Part shown: piece by piece, positions 1-6,853 of the stretch
Layout of the letters: the number at the start of each line of letters is the position of its first letter
Numbering within the stretch: the first letter of the stretch is position 1
NCBI GenBank assembly: GCA_011524615.1
Contig: WTJZ01000095.1
Coordinates: 1-17,558 of the forward strand
DNA length: 17,558 nucleotides
Source of the DNA: Akkermansiaceae bacterium
Lineage (GTDB): Bacteria; Verrucomicrobiota; Verrucomicrobiia; Verrucomicrobiales; Akkermansiaceae
Direction of reading: 5' to 3'
Program-made: the position numbers and the translations under genes
The notes under the pieces: generated by a model
Database searches by the model: none
The model's input: only the letters and a program-made list of their open reading frames with translations
Told to the model about the DNA's origin: nothing

Positions 1-432
1 GAAGATCTTGCCATGATCTATTTCATAAAGAAAGCTGGAAAATCACAGACTGAAATTGCTGAAGAAATCGGCTTTACTCAGCCGACCATCTACAAACAAG
101 CCCAGAGGTTGACATCTCATAGACAGGAACAGAAGCGTAAACGCTCCCGAGTTATCACACCTGAACTTGCTGTAGAGATTGAGCAGCGCCTCAGAAAGAA
201 GCACAGTCCAGAGCAAATCAGTCTCTATCTAACAACTGTAAGCTATGAGTCGATCTACCGCTACATCATCGAAGATCGCGTTAAGGGAGGCACCCTGTAT
301 CAAGAACTCAGGATCAACAGCAAGAGGAGATATAGAAGGCGAGTGGGCACTAGAAGGAGTAAAATCCCCAACAGAACAGGGATTGAGGAGCGCGCTAAGG
401 TTAAACACTTCGCTAATGGCAAGTTAGGAGAT
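1..432 (+). pseudogene. IS30-family transposase remnant, 5' part only (also cut by window start)
   Basis: The reading frame is open from base 1 (EDLA precedes the first Met at 13), so the true start lies before the window. The product has a helix-turn-helix for transposon-end binding (about residues 10-35 from the Met, AGKSQTEIAEEIGFTQPTIY). It then has the IS30 signatures SPEQIS, ESIYRYI, GGTLYQELR and a basic RRYRRRVGTRR stretch, followed by IPNRTGIEERAKV. Family members continue after GD with WEGDT and the DDE catalytic domain. Here homology ends at G-D (427-432), and the frame runs on only 22 codons into the opposite-strand coding sequence of the next gene. The whole catalytic domain is missing, so it cannot be an active transposase. 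No terminal inverted repeat or target duplication is visible. The family assignment is confident; the cause of truncation (deletion, later insertion or an assembly join) is not determined. Confidence 0.85.
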
Positions 433-434
433 CC

Positions 435-1484
435 TTATGCTTCCGCACGGTCTTCTGGGTCCATTGGTTCGCGTTTGGCGATGCCACGGAGGAGGTAGCC
501 AAAGATGTCTGCACCTGTGAGGATACGTTTCTCCGTGTCTGTCCAGTAGAGGATGACGTCTTGGTCGATGACATTATCCTTATAATCATCGGCTTCTACG
601 ACGAACTGGTCTAGTACGGTGTCGAGGGTGGCCTGAGGGTTATAGGTGAGGATTGGAGGGTAGCTGAAGCGGTTGAGGTTCGAGTCCTCACCATTGAGAG
701 CGTAGCGTGCGAGGAATTGAGTGGTGTCGAGCACGGAGTAAGGAGCACCGTCTTTGTTGATAATGATACGGTACATGGATGGCTTAGACTCGAGGCTCTG
801 GAGGAGGGCGACACCGGCGTCTGAGTCTAGGTCTGGGTAGACAGGTTCCCCGTCATCATCGCTAGGGAACTCGAGGATCGTTTCTGGGCGGACGAGACTT
901 CCTTCGATGGCGATCTTCTTGTCATCGAGAGAGAGGAAGTTGAGGGCGCCTTTACCTTCGTTTTCGCTGATCTCAGTTTCATCATCTTCGATGTGCTTGC
1001 GCAGGATGATCTCGATGTCGCGCTCTCGGAAGAAGGAGGGACCCTCTGGGCCGATCCACCAATCGAGGAACATGGCACAGGGCTTAGCGATAGGGAAGAG
1101 GATGAGTTGGTAGAACTTGATTGCCGGGATGAGCTTGGCACCCACGGTGAGGGCATTACGAGAGAAGTACGCTTGAGGAATGATTTCCCCGAAGAAGGTG
1201 ATGCCAACAGTAGAGAAGATGAAGCCTCCAATACCCGCGAGAGCGTTCTCTGATAAGAGCGCTAGAAGGACATTGACTGAGACATTTCCCCACAGGATCG
1301 TACAGAGGAGGAGGTTAGAGTCGTTTCGGAGCTGGAGGATGGCGACGGCTTGCTTGTTACCCTTTTCGGCCTCGGCCTCTAGGCGGAGTCTACCGAGTGC
1401 GAAGAAGGCGAGATTAAGCCCTGAGAACATTGCCGACTGTGTGAGACAGATGACAATTCCAATCCAAGTATAAATAGTTTCCAT
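435..1484 (-). CDS. CNNM/DUF21 transmembrane domain protein (CorC/HlyC-like) with CBS-like C-terminal part
   Basis: This 349-residue inner-membrane protein is related to the CNNM/CorC group linked to Mg2+/Co2+ efflux or homeostasis (family knowledge; substrate not shown). The N-terminal half has the DUF21 pattern: a first helix (IYTWIGIVICLTQSAMFSGL), the SGLNLAFFAL motif followed by an acidic/basic amphipathic stretch, NLLLCTILWGNV, then FGEIIPQAYFSRNAL. The second half (about 190-335) is soluble and resembles a degenerate CBS pair, with an acidic linker. I chose the ATG at 1482-1484 because the first membrane helix starts there. An in-frame TTG at 1536-1538 would add 18 mostly polar residues. 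The TAA stop lies 2 bases from the end of the IS30 remnant, so the extreme C-terminus (AEA) could have been altered by that rearrangement. It converges with the transposase remnant. Confidence 0.85.
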   Translation of the reverse strand: METIYTWIGIVICLTQSAMFSGLNLAFFALGRLRLEAEAEKGNKQAVAILQLRNDSNLLLCTILWGNVSVNVLLALLSENALAGIGGFIFSTVGITFFGEIIPQAYFSRNALTVGAKLIPAIKFYQLILFPIAKPCAMFLDWWIGPEGPSFFRERDIEIILRKHIEDDETEISENEGKGALNFLSLDDKKIAIEGSLVRPETILEFPSDDDGEPVYPDLDSDAGVALLQSLESKPSMYRIIINKDGAPYSVLDTTQFLARYALNGEDSNLNRFSYPPILTYNPQATLDTVLDQFVVEADDYKDNVIDQDVILYWTDTEKRILTGADIFGYLLRGIAKREPMDPEDRAEA

Positions 1485-1664
1485 AATGAGTGCGCCTATC
1501 GAGTGATGATACAGGAGGTGATTGGCGCCAAAGTTCAATTACTCTTTAGAGAGATCTAGAGGTTTAGCAATCATATTTCTCTAATTCTCCTTAAAACTCG
1601 CAAGAGATGATCTGAATAGGGAGGAAAGGAATGATACGAGTATGGAATCCCGCCGGAGGGGGAT
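1485..1664. other. Intergenic region upstream of the CNNM gene
   Basis: No gene of normal size is seen. On the minus strand, AAGGAG is followed 12 bases later by an 11-codon open frame (start 1572-1574, MIAKPLDLSKE, stop TAA 1539-1541). It is in frame with the CNNM gene and ends immediately before the possible TTG start at 1536-1538. It could be a leader peptide, a remnant of a longer N-terminus or chance. No convincing -35/-10 pair was found for the CNNM gene. Confidence 0.35.
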
Positions 1665-1696
1665 AAAAAAAGCCCACTCATGAAGATGAGTGGGCT
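1665..1696 (-). terminator. Rho-independent terminator after trpA-dapF
   Basis: A perfect 11-base-pair stem (AGCCCACTCAT, 1671-1681, with 1686-1696) has a 4-base loop (1682-1685). On the minus strand it is followed by a run of seven T (1665-1671 read as complement). It lies 19 bases past the dapF stop codon and so ends the trpA-dapF transcript before the CNNM gene. Confidence 0.93.
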
Positions 1697-1715
1697 GATT
1701 ATTGCAAGGGAGAGC

Positions 1716-2525
1716 CTAGATGGTGACAGTTCCTGTGAAGGTGAAGTCAGCAGGTCCCTTGAGGGTCACGTCGGTGAAGGCGTTCTCCGCTGCAGGGGTA
1801 AATCCGATCTCTAGCGTATCACCGCCCTTAACATCGACCTTGATCGGTGATCCTACACCGTCTAGGAGGTTATGAATCAGAGCACATGCAGTCATGCCTG
1901 TGCCGCAGGCGAGTGTCTCGTCCTCTACACCACGCTCGTAGGTGCGGATCGCGATGTGTTGATCTCCGATTACTTTAGCGAAGTTCACGTTAGTCCCCGC
2001 AGGTGCGAAGTGGCTATGCTCACGGATCTCACGACCATACTTGATCACATCTAGGTTCTCTAGATCCTCAACGAAGACGACAACATGTGGCACTCCAGTA
2101 TTGATCACATCTACGCGACCGATGCCCTCAATGCCGAGATCAACGTCTAACTCGAGGTCGAACGGTTCAGCCATAGCGATCTCGACGAGATCTCCATCGA
2201 ACTTAGCCTCTAGAGTACCCACGATGGTCTCGAATGAAATCTTCTCTGGCGTTCCGTCAGAGAGACGCTGTGCGAAGCGGCCGTAGCAACGCGCGCCGTT
2301 ACCACACATTTCTGCTTCTCCGCCATCTGCATTGTAGTAGCGGTACTTGTAATCTGCTCCTTGCTCCGCAGGTTCGACCGCTAGGAGGCCATCTGCACCT
2401 ACACCACGGTGACGATCACAGAGAGCAGCGATTTGCTCCTTAGTGAGATTGATAGAGAGGTCACGATTATCGAGTACGACGAAGTCGTTACCCGCGCCAT
2501 TCATTTTTGTGAAGTTTAAGGTCAT
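1716..2525 (-). CDS. dapF: Diaminopimelate epimerase
   Basis: This enzyme interconverts LL- and meso-diaminopimelate in the cytoplasm, the penultimate step to lysine and the source of the meso-DAP used in peptidoglycan. The 269-residue length is normal for the family. Both halves of the two-cysteine racemase site are present: Cys74 in MCGNGARC and Cys207 in ACGTGMTA. The N-terminal FTKMNGAGNDFVVLDN signature, RGVGADG, and PAGTNVNF before RTYERGVEDET are all intact. The start codon is 18 bases after the trpA stop, so the two genes are probably cotranscribed. The sequence just before the ATG reads CTCCTTTTTTCTTTCTC and has no Shine-Dalgarno sequence. Initiation may depend on coupling or on an SD-independent route, which is common in this kind of genome. 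A strong terminator follows. Confidence 0.97.
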   Translation of the reverse strand: MTLNFTKMNGAGNDFVVLDNRDLSINLTKEQIAALCDRHRGVGADGLLAVEPAEQGADYKYRYYNADGGEAEMCGNGARCYGRFAQRLSDGTPEKISFETIVGTLEAKFDGDLVEIAMAEPFDLELDVDLGIEGIGRVDVINTGVPHVVVFVEDLENLDVIKYGREIREHSHFAPAGTNVNFAKVIGDQHIAIRTYERGVEDETLACGTGMTACALIHNLLDGVGSPIKVDVKGGDTLEIGFTPAAENAFTDVTLKGPADFTFTGTVTI

Positions 2526-2543
2526 GAGAAAGAAAAAAGGAGT

Positions 2544-3338
2544 TTAGACTGATTTAGCGGCATTAATGAGAGGCTGAGTGTAGTCCACGACAGCCTTAAC
2601 CGCGTTCTCAGGTTGGGTTTCGATCTGCTTCACGATGGCAGAGCCGACGACAACGCCGTCTGCGTTCTTAGCGACTTGAGCAGCATCATCTGGCGTGGTG
2701 ATCCCGAATCCAACACATACTGGGGTATCAGTGTGCGCCTTGATACGGGCAACGGTATCAGCAACGGCTGCGGATGGGCCTCCATGAGCACCGGTAACGC
2801 CTGTACGCGAGAGCGCGTAGATGAAGCCTTCACTCTGCTTAGCTAAGAATTCTACACGGTCATCTGGGGTGGTCGGAGCGATGAGAGTGATGTTCTTGAG
2901 ATCGGACTGCTTACAGAGTTCTTCATTGAGCTTGGCCTCGTCAGGTGGGAGGTCGAGTAAGAGGAGTCCGTCGATGCCAGCTTCTGCCGCGTCCTTGAGG
3001 AACTGCTCATAGCCGTATGTGTAGATCGGGTTCAGATAGGTGAAGAGGACGATCGGAGTCTGGTGCGACTTGCGGAACTCGGCGACGAGCTCGAGGACTC
3101 GAGGGGTAGTCATGCCCGCCTTGAGCGCTCGATCCGCAGCCATTTGGTTCACGATACCATCGGCAAGAGGGTCTGAGAAGGGAACCCCAAGCTCAATAAT
3201 GTCTGCGCCTGCATCTGCGAGTCCCTTGATCACATCGAGTGAGGTGTCAAAGTTAGGGTCTCCAGCACAGACATAGGCTACGAATGCTTTGCTCTGTTGC
3301 TCTTGGAGCGACTGAAAGGTTGCGTCGATTCGGTTCAT
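2544..3338 (-). CDS. trpA: Tryptophan synthase alpha subunit
   Basis: The alpha subunit cleaves indole-3-glycerol phosphate to indole and glyceraldehyde-3-phosphate and passes indole through a tunnel to TrpB. The 264-residue TIM barrel keeps both catalytic acids at canonical positions, Glu49 and Asp60, in IELGVPFSDPLADG. It also keeps the phosphate-binding loop near the C-terminus (GFGITTPDDA and VVVGSAIVKQI) and the ALSRTGVTGAHG loop. The usual DGP after Asp60 is DGI here, a mild change. It is first in a pair with dapF; trpB is not within the window, so the trp genes are at least partly dispersed or lie elsewhere. The 185-base region between its start and the divergent gene holds no Trp-rich leader peptide, so classical attenuation is not supported. 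Confidence 0.97.
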   Translation of the reverse strand: MNRIDATFQSLQEQQSKAFVAYVCAGDPNFDTSLDVIKGLADAGADIIELGVPFSDPLADGIVNQMAADRALKAGMTTPRVLELVAEFRKSHQTPIVLFTYLNPIYTYGYEQFLKDAAEAGIDGLLLLDLPPDEAKLNEELCKQSDLKNITLIAPTTPDDRVEFLAKQSEGFIYALSRTGVTGAHGGPSAAVADTVARIKAHTDTPVCVGFGITTPDDAAQVAKNADGVVVGSAIVKQIETQPENAVKAVVDYTQPLINAAKSV

Positions 3339-3369
3339 AGCACAGCTCTAAACCACAGTTACGAGCATG

Positions 3370-3382
3370 ACAAATCATTTGT
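3370..3382. promoter_or_regulatory. 13-base inverted repeat between divergent genes (possible operator)
   Basis: ACAAAT-C-ATTTGT is a perfect 6+1+6 palindrome, 32 bases upstream of the trpA start in the region shared with the divergent DUF4034 gene. Size and location fit a dimeric repressor site, but it is short and AT-rich, so chance is possible. No regulator is suggested by the sequence. Confidence 0.25.
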
Positions 3383-3484
3383 GAGTAAATGGGGCATTCT
3401 GTAACGGAGAGAGAATGCGTCTGATTATGGAGTTAGGGTATGCAGTAGAGGTTGCGTGAATGAGTAATTTTTATTTGATGGTAT

Positions 3485-3511
3485 TTGACTAAGCTGTGCG
3501 CATTCTATACG
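3485..3511 (+). promoter_or_regulatory. Candidate promoter of the DUF4034 gene
   Basis: TTGACT (3485-3490) and TATACG (3506-3511) are separated by 15 bases, close to sigma-70 type -35 and -10 boxes but with a short spacer. The -10-like box ends only 12 bases before the ATG. The same TTGAC/TATACG pair occurs before the genes at 8934 and 15752. Confidence 0.45.
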
Positions 3512-3523
3512 GGGAGTGCGAAT

Positions 3524-5554
3524 ATGATTGGTAAGATTCGTACGATTTCGCCTGTGGTGGTCCTCTTGCTCTCAGTGGTGATACAGAATGTAGGGTGGTC
3601 AAAGGTGAGTAAGACCACGATACGGCAGAGAGAAGAACAGAGGGATAGAGCTTATAATCTATTGATGGCGAAGTCGTGGGATGAGTTAGAGGGCTTCTTT
3701 GATAGTATCAGAGGGGAGCAGCATCGCATCTGTAATGGGGAGACGAAGATCTCTTGGGCCTTTAGAGGGATTACACCTGTGGCATATCTGGAACATGAGC
3801 AACCCGATGAAGAGTGGATGGCATGGTACGAGAGGATTGAGGAGTGGGGAAAAGCGCGACCAGGTAGTAAGATGGTTCCGATCGCGAAGATGAACTTTTG
3901 GATAGACTATGCGTGGAAGGCGAGGGGCAATGGGTATTCACATACTGTTAGTGAAGAGGGATGGGAACTGTTCGGTGAGAGGCTGGAAAAGGCGGAGAAG
4001 GTTTTTCTACAGTCTGCGCCTAAGGAGGGGGCCTATGCGTGCCCCTTGTTCTACAAGAGCGGGCAGAATCTAGCATTAGTCATAGGCTGGGATGAGCAGC
4101 AAATCCTAGAGAGGGTCACCTTGCCTTTTGTTCAGCATTATCCATGGGCGGGTAGCATTCTCAGGGATGGGTATGGACGATACTTGCCTAAGTGGGGTGG
4201 GCGACCTGATTCATTGGCGCGTTACGTAGAGCGCACGACTCAGCTGATGCCCGAGAAGTATAAGGCTGATTATTATGTCAGATGCATGCATCGCTTCTTC
4301 GCTTATAAGGAGAATTTGATTACACGTGAGGAGATCGATCTCGAGCTCTATTACGAGGGGGTAGTGGATCAGTTAAAGAAGTATCCTAAGGAGTATCGCA
4401 TGTTGATGGATGCCTTAGAGTTTTCTGCGACTTACCTAAACAATGATGAGCTAGCCACGTTAGATAACCGGTTGAAAAAAGCGTGTCCGATAGCCTACAT
4501 GCACGCCAACACCAAGACGGGTTATCTCAAAGCACTAAAGGCTTCATATAAAAGTAAGGGAGTACTAGAGTGTGTGGATACTTACATACCCCGAGGGGCG
4601 AATGAGAAGAACTTTGTCTACTGCTCTGCACACCTAGCGCAAGATGATGTCACGGCGCTGTGTGTATCGAGTTCTGGAGTCATATTGGTACGGGGAACGG
4701 AGAATCACGTGATTGCGAGACAGGATCGATATAAAGGATTGAAGGCTCATGCGTGTCATTGGAATCAGAAGGGGGATCAGTTGTGTGTCGCGTATTCGGC
4801 TATGAGCGGTAGCGAAGGAATGGTGATTGTCTATGATTGGCAAGACGGTAGGCTCTCTGAGTCGTGTAAGATAGAGATGCCAAGATATCATTGTATGTCG
4901 GTTCGCTTTCGGGAAGGAGATGCGGGGTGCTATCTCTTAGCGGCAGATCCGGGAGGGAAGAAGTTTATGAAACTTCTATACTGCGACTTTGAGCATAAGA
5001 AGGTTTCCGAGCTCTATCATAGTGTGTCGAAGAGGAATCGATCGGACCTCCATTACGCTGAAGGGAGAGTGATCTTTGGCTCGGATCAACTCTACGTGTA
5101 CGATGAGCAGACGCAGAGGGTCTCAATGCTATTGCCAATAGAGAATGGGAAGAGAATGTATGACTTTCAGCTATTTGATCGTAATAAGCACTGTGTTGTC
5201 CTGTTGAAGAATGAGGATAACTCCTCCTCTCTTTGTCTCTATCGGACTGCGGACTGGAGCCTGATTAAGAAGATGCCTTTCTCTGTTAATGTGAGTTGGT
5301 CTCGCTATGAGAAGTTTATCGAAGTGGTTCCGACGCCGGACCAGTCTCGATGGACGATTATTTCAACAGGATATCGCAATGGCGTATCTCAGTGGTCTCT
5401 GCAGCTAGGGGATCAACCATCGATCTCGCTAGAGGGTTATGAGATTACCAATGCTTACATGATCAAGTCTCTCCAGGTGACGCGTCCTCATTTAGGTGAG
5501 TTTATCGTAGGTCAGGAGAACGGAATGTGTTCCGTCTGGAAGTGTTCACTCTAG
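3524..5554 (+). CDS. Exported or membrane-anchored DUF4034 protein with probable C-terminal beta-propeller
   Basis: The product has 676 residues and unknown function. I chose ATG 3524 over the in-frame TTG at 3485 because GGGGAG (3511-3516) sits 7 bases before it and the TTG overlaps the likely -35 box. Residues 1-27 form a signal sequence or anchor (MIGKIRTIS then a hydrophobic run). About residues 40-250 match the DUF4034 pattern as I know it: LLMAKSWDELE, YERIEEWGKARPGS, DYAWKARGNGY, EEGWELFGERL, GW near 188, and a LPKWGGRPDSL block near 221-231. From about 375 to the end the sequence is beta-rich, with repeated units such as CHWNQKGDQLCVAYSA, VIVYDWQDGRL, RVIFGSDQLYVYDEQTQ and SLCLYRTADWSLI. 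This is consistent with a WD40/quinoprotein-like propeller, though no strict repeat is seen. It is divergent from trpA and followed by yqeY after 109 bases without a terminator. Confidence 0.8.
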   Translation: MIGKIRTISPVVVLLLSVVIQNVGWSKVSKTTIRQREEQRDRAYNLLMAKSWDELEGFFDSIRGEQHRICNGETKISWAFRGITPVAYLEHEQPDEEWMAWYERIEEWGKARPGSKMVPIAKMNFWIDYAWKARGNGYSHTVSEEGWELFGERLEKAEKVFLQSAPKEGAYACPLFYKSGQNLALVIGWDEQQILERVTLPFVQHYPWAGSILRDGYGRYLPKWGGRPDSLARYVERTTQLMPEKYKADYYVRCMHRFFAYKENLITREEIDLELYYEGVVDQLKKYPKEYRMLMDALEFSATYLNNDELATLDNRLKKACPIAYMHANTKTGYLKALKASYKSKGVLECVDTYIPRGANEKNFVYCSAHLAQDDVTALCVSSSGVILVRGTENHVIARQDRYKGLKAHACHWNQKGDQLCVAYSAMSGSEGMVIVYDWQDGRLSESCKIEMPRYHCMSVRFREGDAGCYLLAADPGGKKFMKLLYCDFEHKKVSELYHSVSKRNRSDLHYAEGRVIFGSDQLYVYDEQTQRVSMLLPIENGKRMYDFQLFDRNKHCVVLLKNEDNSSSLCLYRTADWSLIKKMPFSVNVSWSRYEKFIEVVPTPDQSRWTIISTGYRNGVSQWSLQLGDQPSISLEGYEITNAYMIKSLQVTRPHLGEFIVGQENGMCSVWKCSL

Positions 5555-5663
5555 GAATAGATTGAGCAGTCGCGAGTACGTCAGGAGAGAGATGATGGAG
5601 ACGGCGAAAGAAATGTGACATTGGTCTTTGCATGTTGGTGTGGATTTGGCAGAAGTGAGCACT

Positions 5664-6119
5664 ATGTCAGATTTTGGAACCAAGTTAATGGACGATATTA
5701 AGACCGCGATGAAGGCTAAGGATCAGGTGGCACTGACGACGCTGCGTGCTCTTAAGTCTGCGATCAAGAATGCTGCAATCGAAAAGGGTGGTGCAGATGC
5801 AGTACTGGACGATGCGGAATCAATGGCTGTGATCCGTAAGCAAATCAAGCAACGTCAAGACTCGATCACTCAGTTCGAGGGGGCGGGGCGCCCTGAACTC
5901 GCTGAGGGCGAGAAGGCTGAGATCGTGGTACTAGAGAAGTATCTCCCAACACCTCTTACTCAGGAAGAGATCGAGGCAATCGTGGCGGCAGCAATCTCAG
6001 AGACAGGCGCATCATCTAAGGCAGATATGGGCAAGGTCATGAAGCTCGCTCAGGAAAAAGCAGAAGGTCGTGCAGATGGCAAGGTCCTCTCAGGGCTCGT
6101 TGCAAAAGCTCTTGCGTAA
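5664..6119 (+). CDS. yqeY: GatB/YqeY domain protein
   Basis: This 151-residue cytoplasmic protein belongs to the YqeY family, helical proteins related to the tail domain of the GatB amidotransferase subunit. By homology a tRNA-linked role is suspected, but the function is not settled. The normal family length and signatures are present: an N-terminal amphipathic helix with KTAMKAKD and LTTLRALKSAIKNAAIEK, RKQIKQRQDSITQFEGAGRPELAEGEKAEI, then LEKYLPTPLTQEEIE and a C-terminal DMGKVMKLAQEKAEGRADGKVLSGLV. I placed the start at the ATG coding MSDFGTKL. An in-frame TTG at 5628 would add 12 residues without family support. It is followed by a strong terminator and appears to be its own unit or the end of the unit begun at 3524. 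Confidence 0.93.
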   Translation: MSDFGTKLMDDIKTAMKAKDQVALTTLRALKSAIKNAAIEKGGADAVLDDAESMAVIRKQIKQRQDSITQFEGAGRPELAEGEKAEIVVLEKYLPTPLTQEEIEAIVAAAISETGASSKADMGKVMKLAQEKAEGRADGKVLSGLVAKALA

Positions 6120-6127
6120 GTAAGAGT

Positions 6128-6143
6128 GTCTCTGTGAAGAGAC
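6128..6143 (+). other. Small hairpin with GTGA loop just after yqeY
   Basis: GTCTCT and AGAGAC form a 6-base-pair stem around GTGA, overlapping the loop end. The GNRA-like GUGA arrangement would be stable in RNA. It lies between the yqeY stop and the main terminator and may protect the 3' end or reinforce termination. Confidence 0.4.
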
Positions 6144-6152
6144 AAATTAGCC

Positions 6153-6186
6153 CCCTCTCATCGTTAGACGGTGTGAGGGTTTTTTT
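6153..6186 (+). terminator. Rho-independent terminator after yqeY
   Basis: CCCTC (6153-6157) pairs with GAGGG (6175-6179). The stem continues past one T-T mismatch through CA/TG, a G-T pair and CGT/ACG to a 3-base loop (6165-6167). Seven T follow directly (6180-6186). It isolates the sigma factor gene from yqeY. Confidence 0.9.
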
Positions 6187-6262
6187 ATGGAAGGTGAGTT
6201 GCTGAGGCGACAAGGTAGTAAAAATGTTTTTTCAAGACAGCAGGGAGAGGGTAGAGTGAGGA

Positions 6263-6853
6263 ATGGATAGAAGGGATACGAGTTATACTCTGATACGTCG
6301 TGCAATGGATCTGGATGATATGGATGCATGGCGCGAGTTGGAGGAGACGTATCGAGGGTTTATCCTGCACGTGTTAAGTGAGTTCGAGCTCAAGGACGTG
6401 GATAGGGATGACATCACGCAGAACTGCATGATCAAGCTGAGCCAGAATCTGCGAAAGTATGACCAGACGATCGGCCGCTTTAGGACGTGGTTATCTTGTC
6501 TCATCAGAAATGAGAGTATCAGCTTCTTTCGCAAGACGTATAACCATGACAATAAGCTGAAGGTCTATGGTGGGCAACTCGAGATCTTGTCTACAGAGAA
6601 GGCTGCAGAGGTAGAGATGCAGATCGAGGATGAATGGCAGTCGTATCTCGTGTCGCGTGCGATCGAGCACGTGAGGGAGTCCTTCCAAGGGTGTGCTGTA
6701 GATGCCTTTGTGATGGGGCTTAATGGGGCCAGTGTAGAGGAGATCTGTAAGGCTTATTCATTGACGGAAGGCTCGGTTTATAGTCTCCGTAGAAGAGTGA
6801 AGAGGCAGGTGACACTGGAGATTCAACGCCTAATCGAACAGTATGAGTGGTAG
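6263..6853 (+). CDS. ECF-like sigma-70 family RNA polymerase sigma factor
   Basis: This 196-residue two-domain sigma factor would direct RNA polymerase to a subset of promoters. Region 2 spans about 20-92, with the core-binding segment DDITQNCMIKLSQNLRKYD (49-67) and the -10 recognition helix FRTWLSCLIRNESISFFRK (73-91). A variable linker follows. Region 4 spans about 133-185, with a helix-turn-helix in SVEEICKAYSLTEGSVYSLR. There is no region 1.1 or 3, as expected of ECF types. The stop codon lies inside the start of the kinase gene (11-base overlap), implying translational coupling. No anti-sigma gene is adjacent, so the kinase is the obvious candidate regulator, as proposed for kinase-linked ECF groups of Planctomycetes and Verrucomicrobia. 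GGGAGAGGG lies 12 bases before the ATG. The target promoter is unknown. Confidence 0.88.
   Translation: MDRRDTSYTLIRRAMDLDDMDAWRELEETYRGFILHVLSEFELKDVDRDDITQNCMIKLSQNLRKYDQTIGRFRTWLSCLIRNESISFFRKTYNHDNKLKVYGGQLEILSTEKAAEVEMQIEDEWQSYLVSRAIEHVRESFQGCAVDAFVMGLNGASVEEICKAYSLTEGSVYSLRRRVKRQVTLEIQRLIEQYEW

Noticed and set aside
827..1231. 134-codon minus-strand open frame inside the CNNM gene
   Set aside because: Ser-rich low-complexity product in a shifted frame of a well-supported gene; a shadow frame.
3339..3460. Possible trp leader peptide or attenuator before trpA
   Set aside because: The only short frame (MPHLLTNDLSCS) has no tryptophan, and no terminator/antiterminator hairpins are evident.
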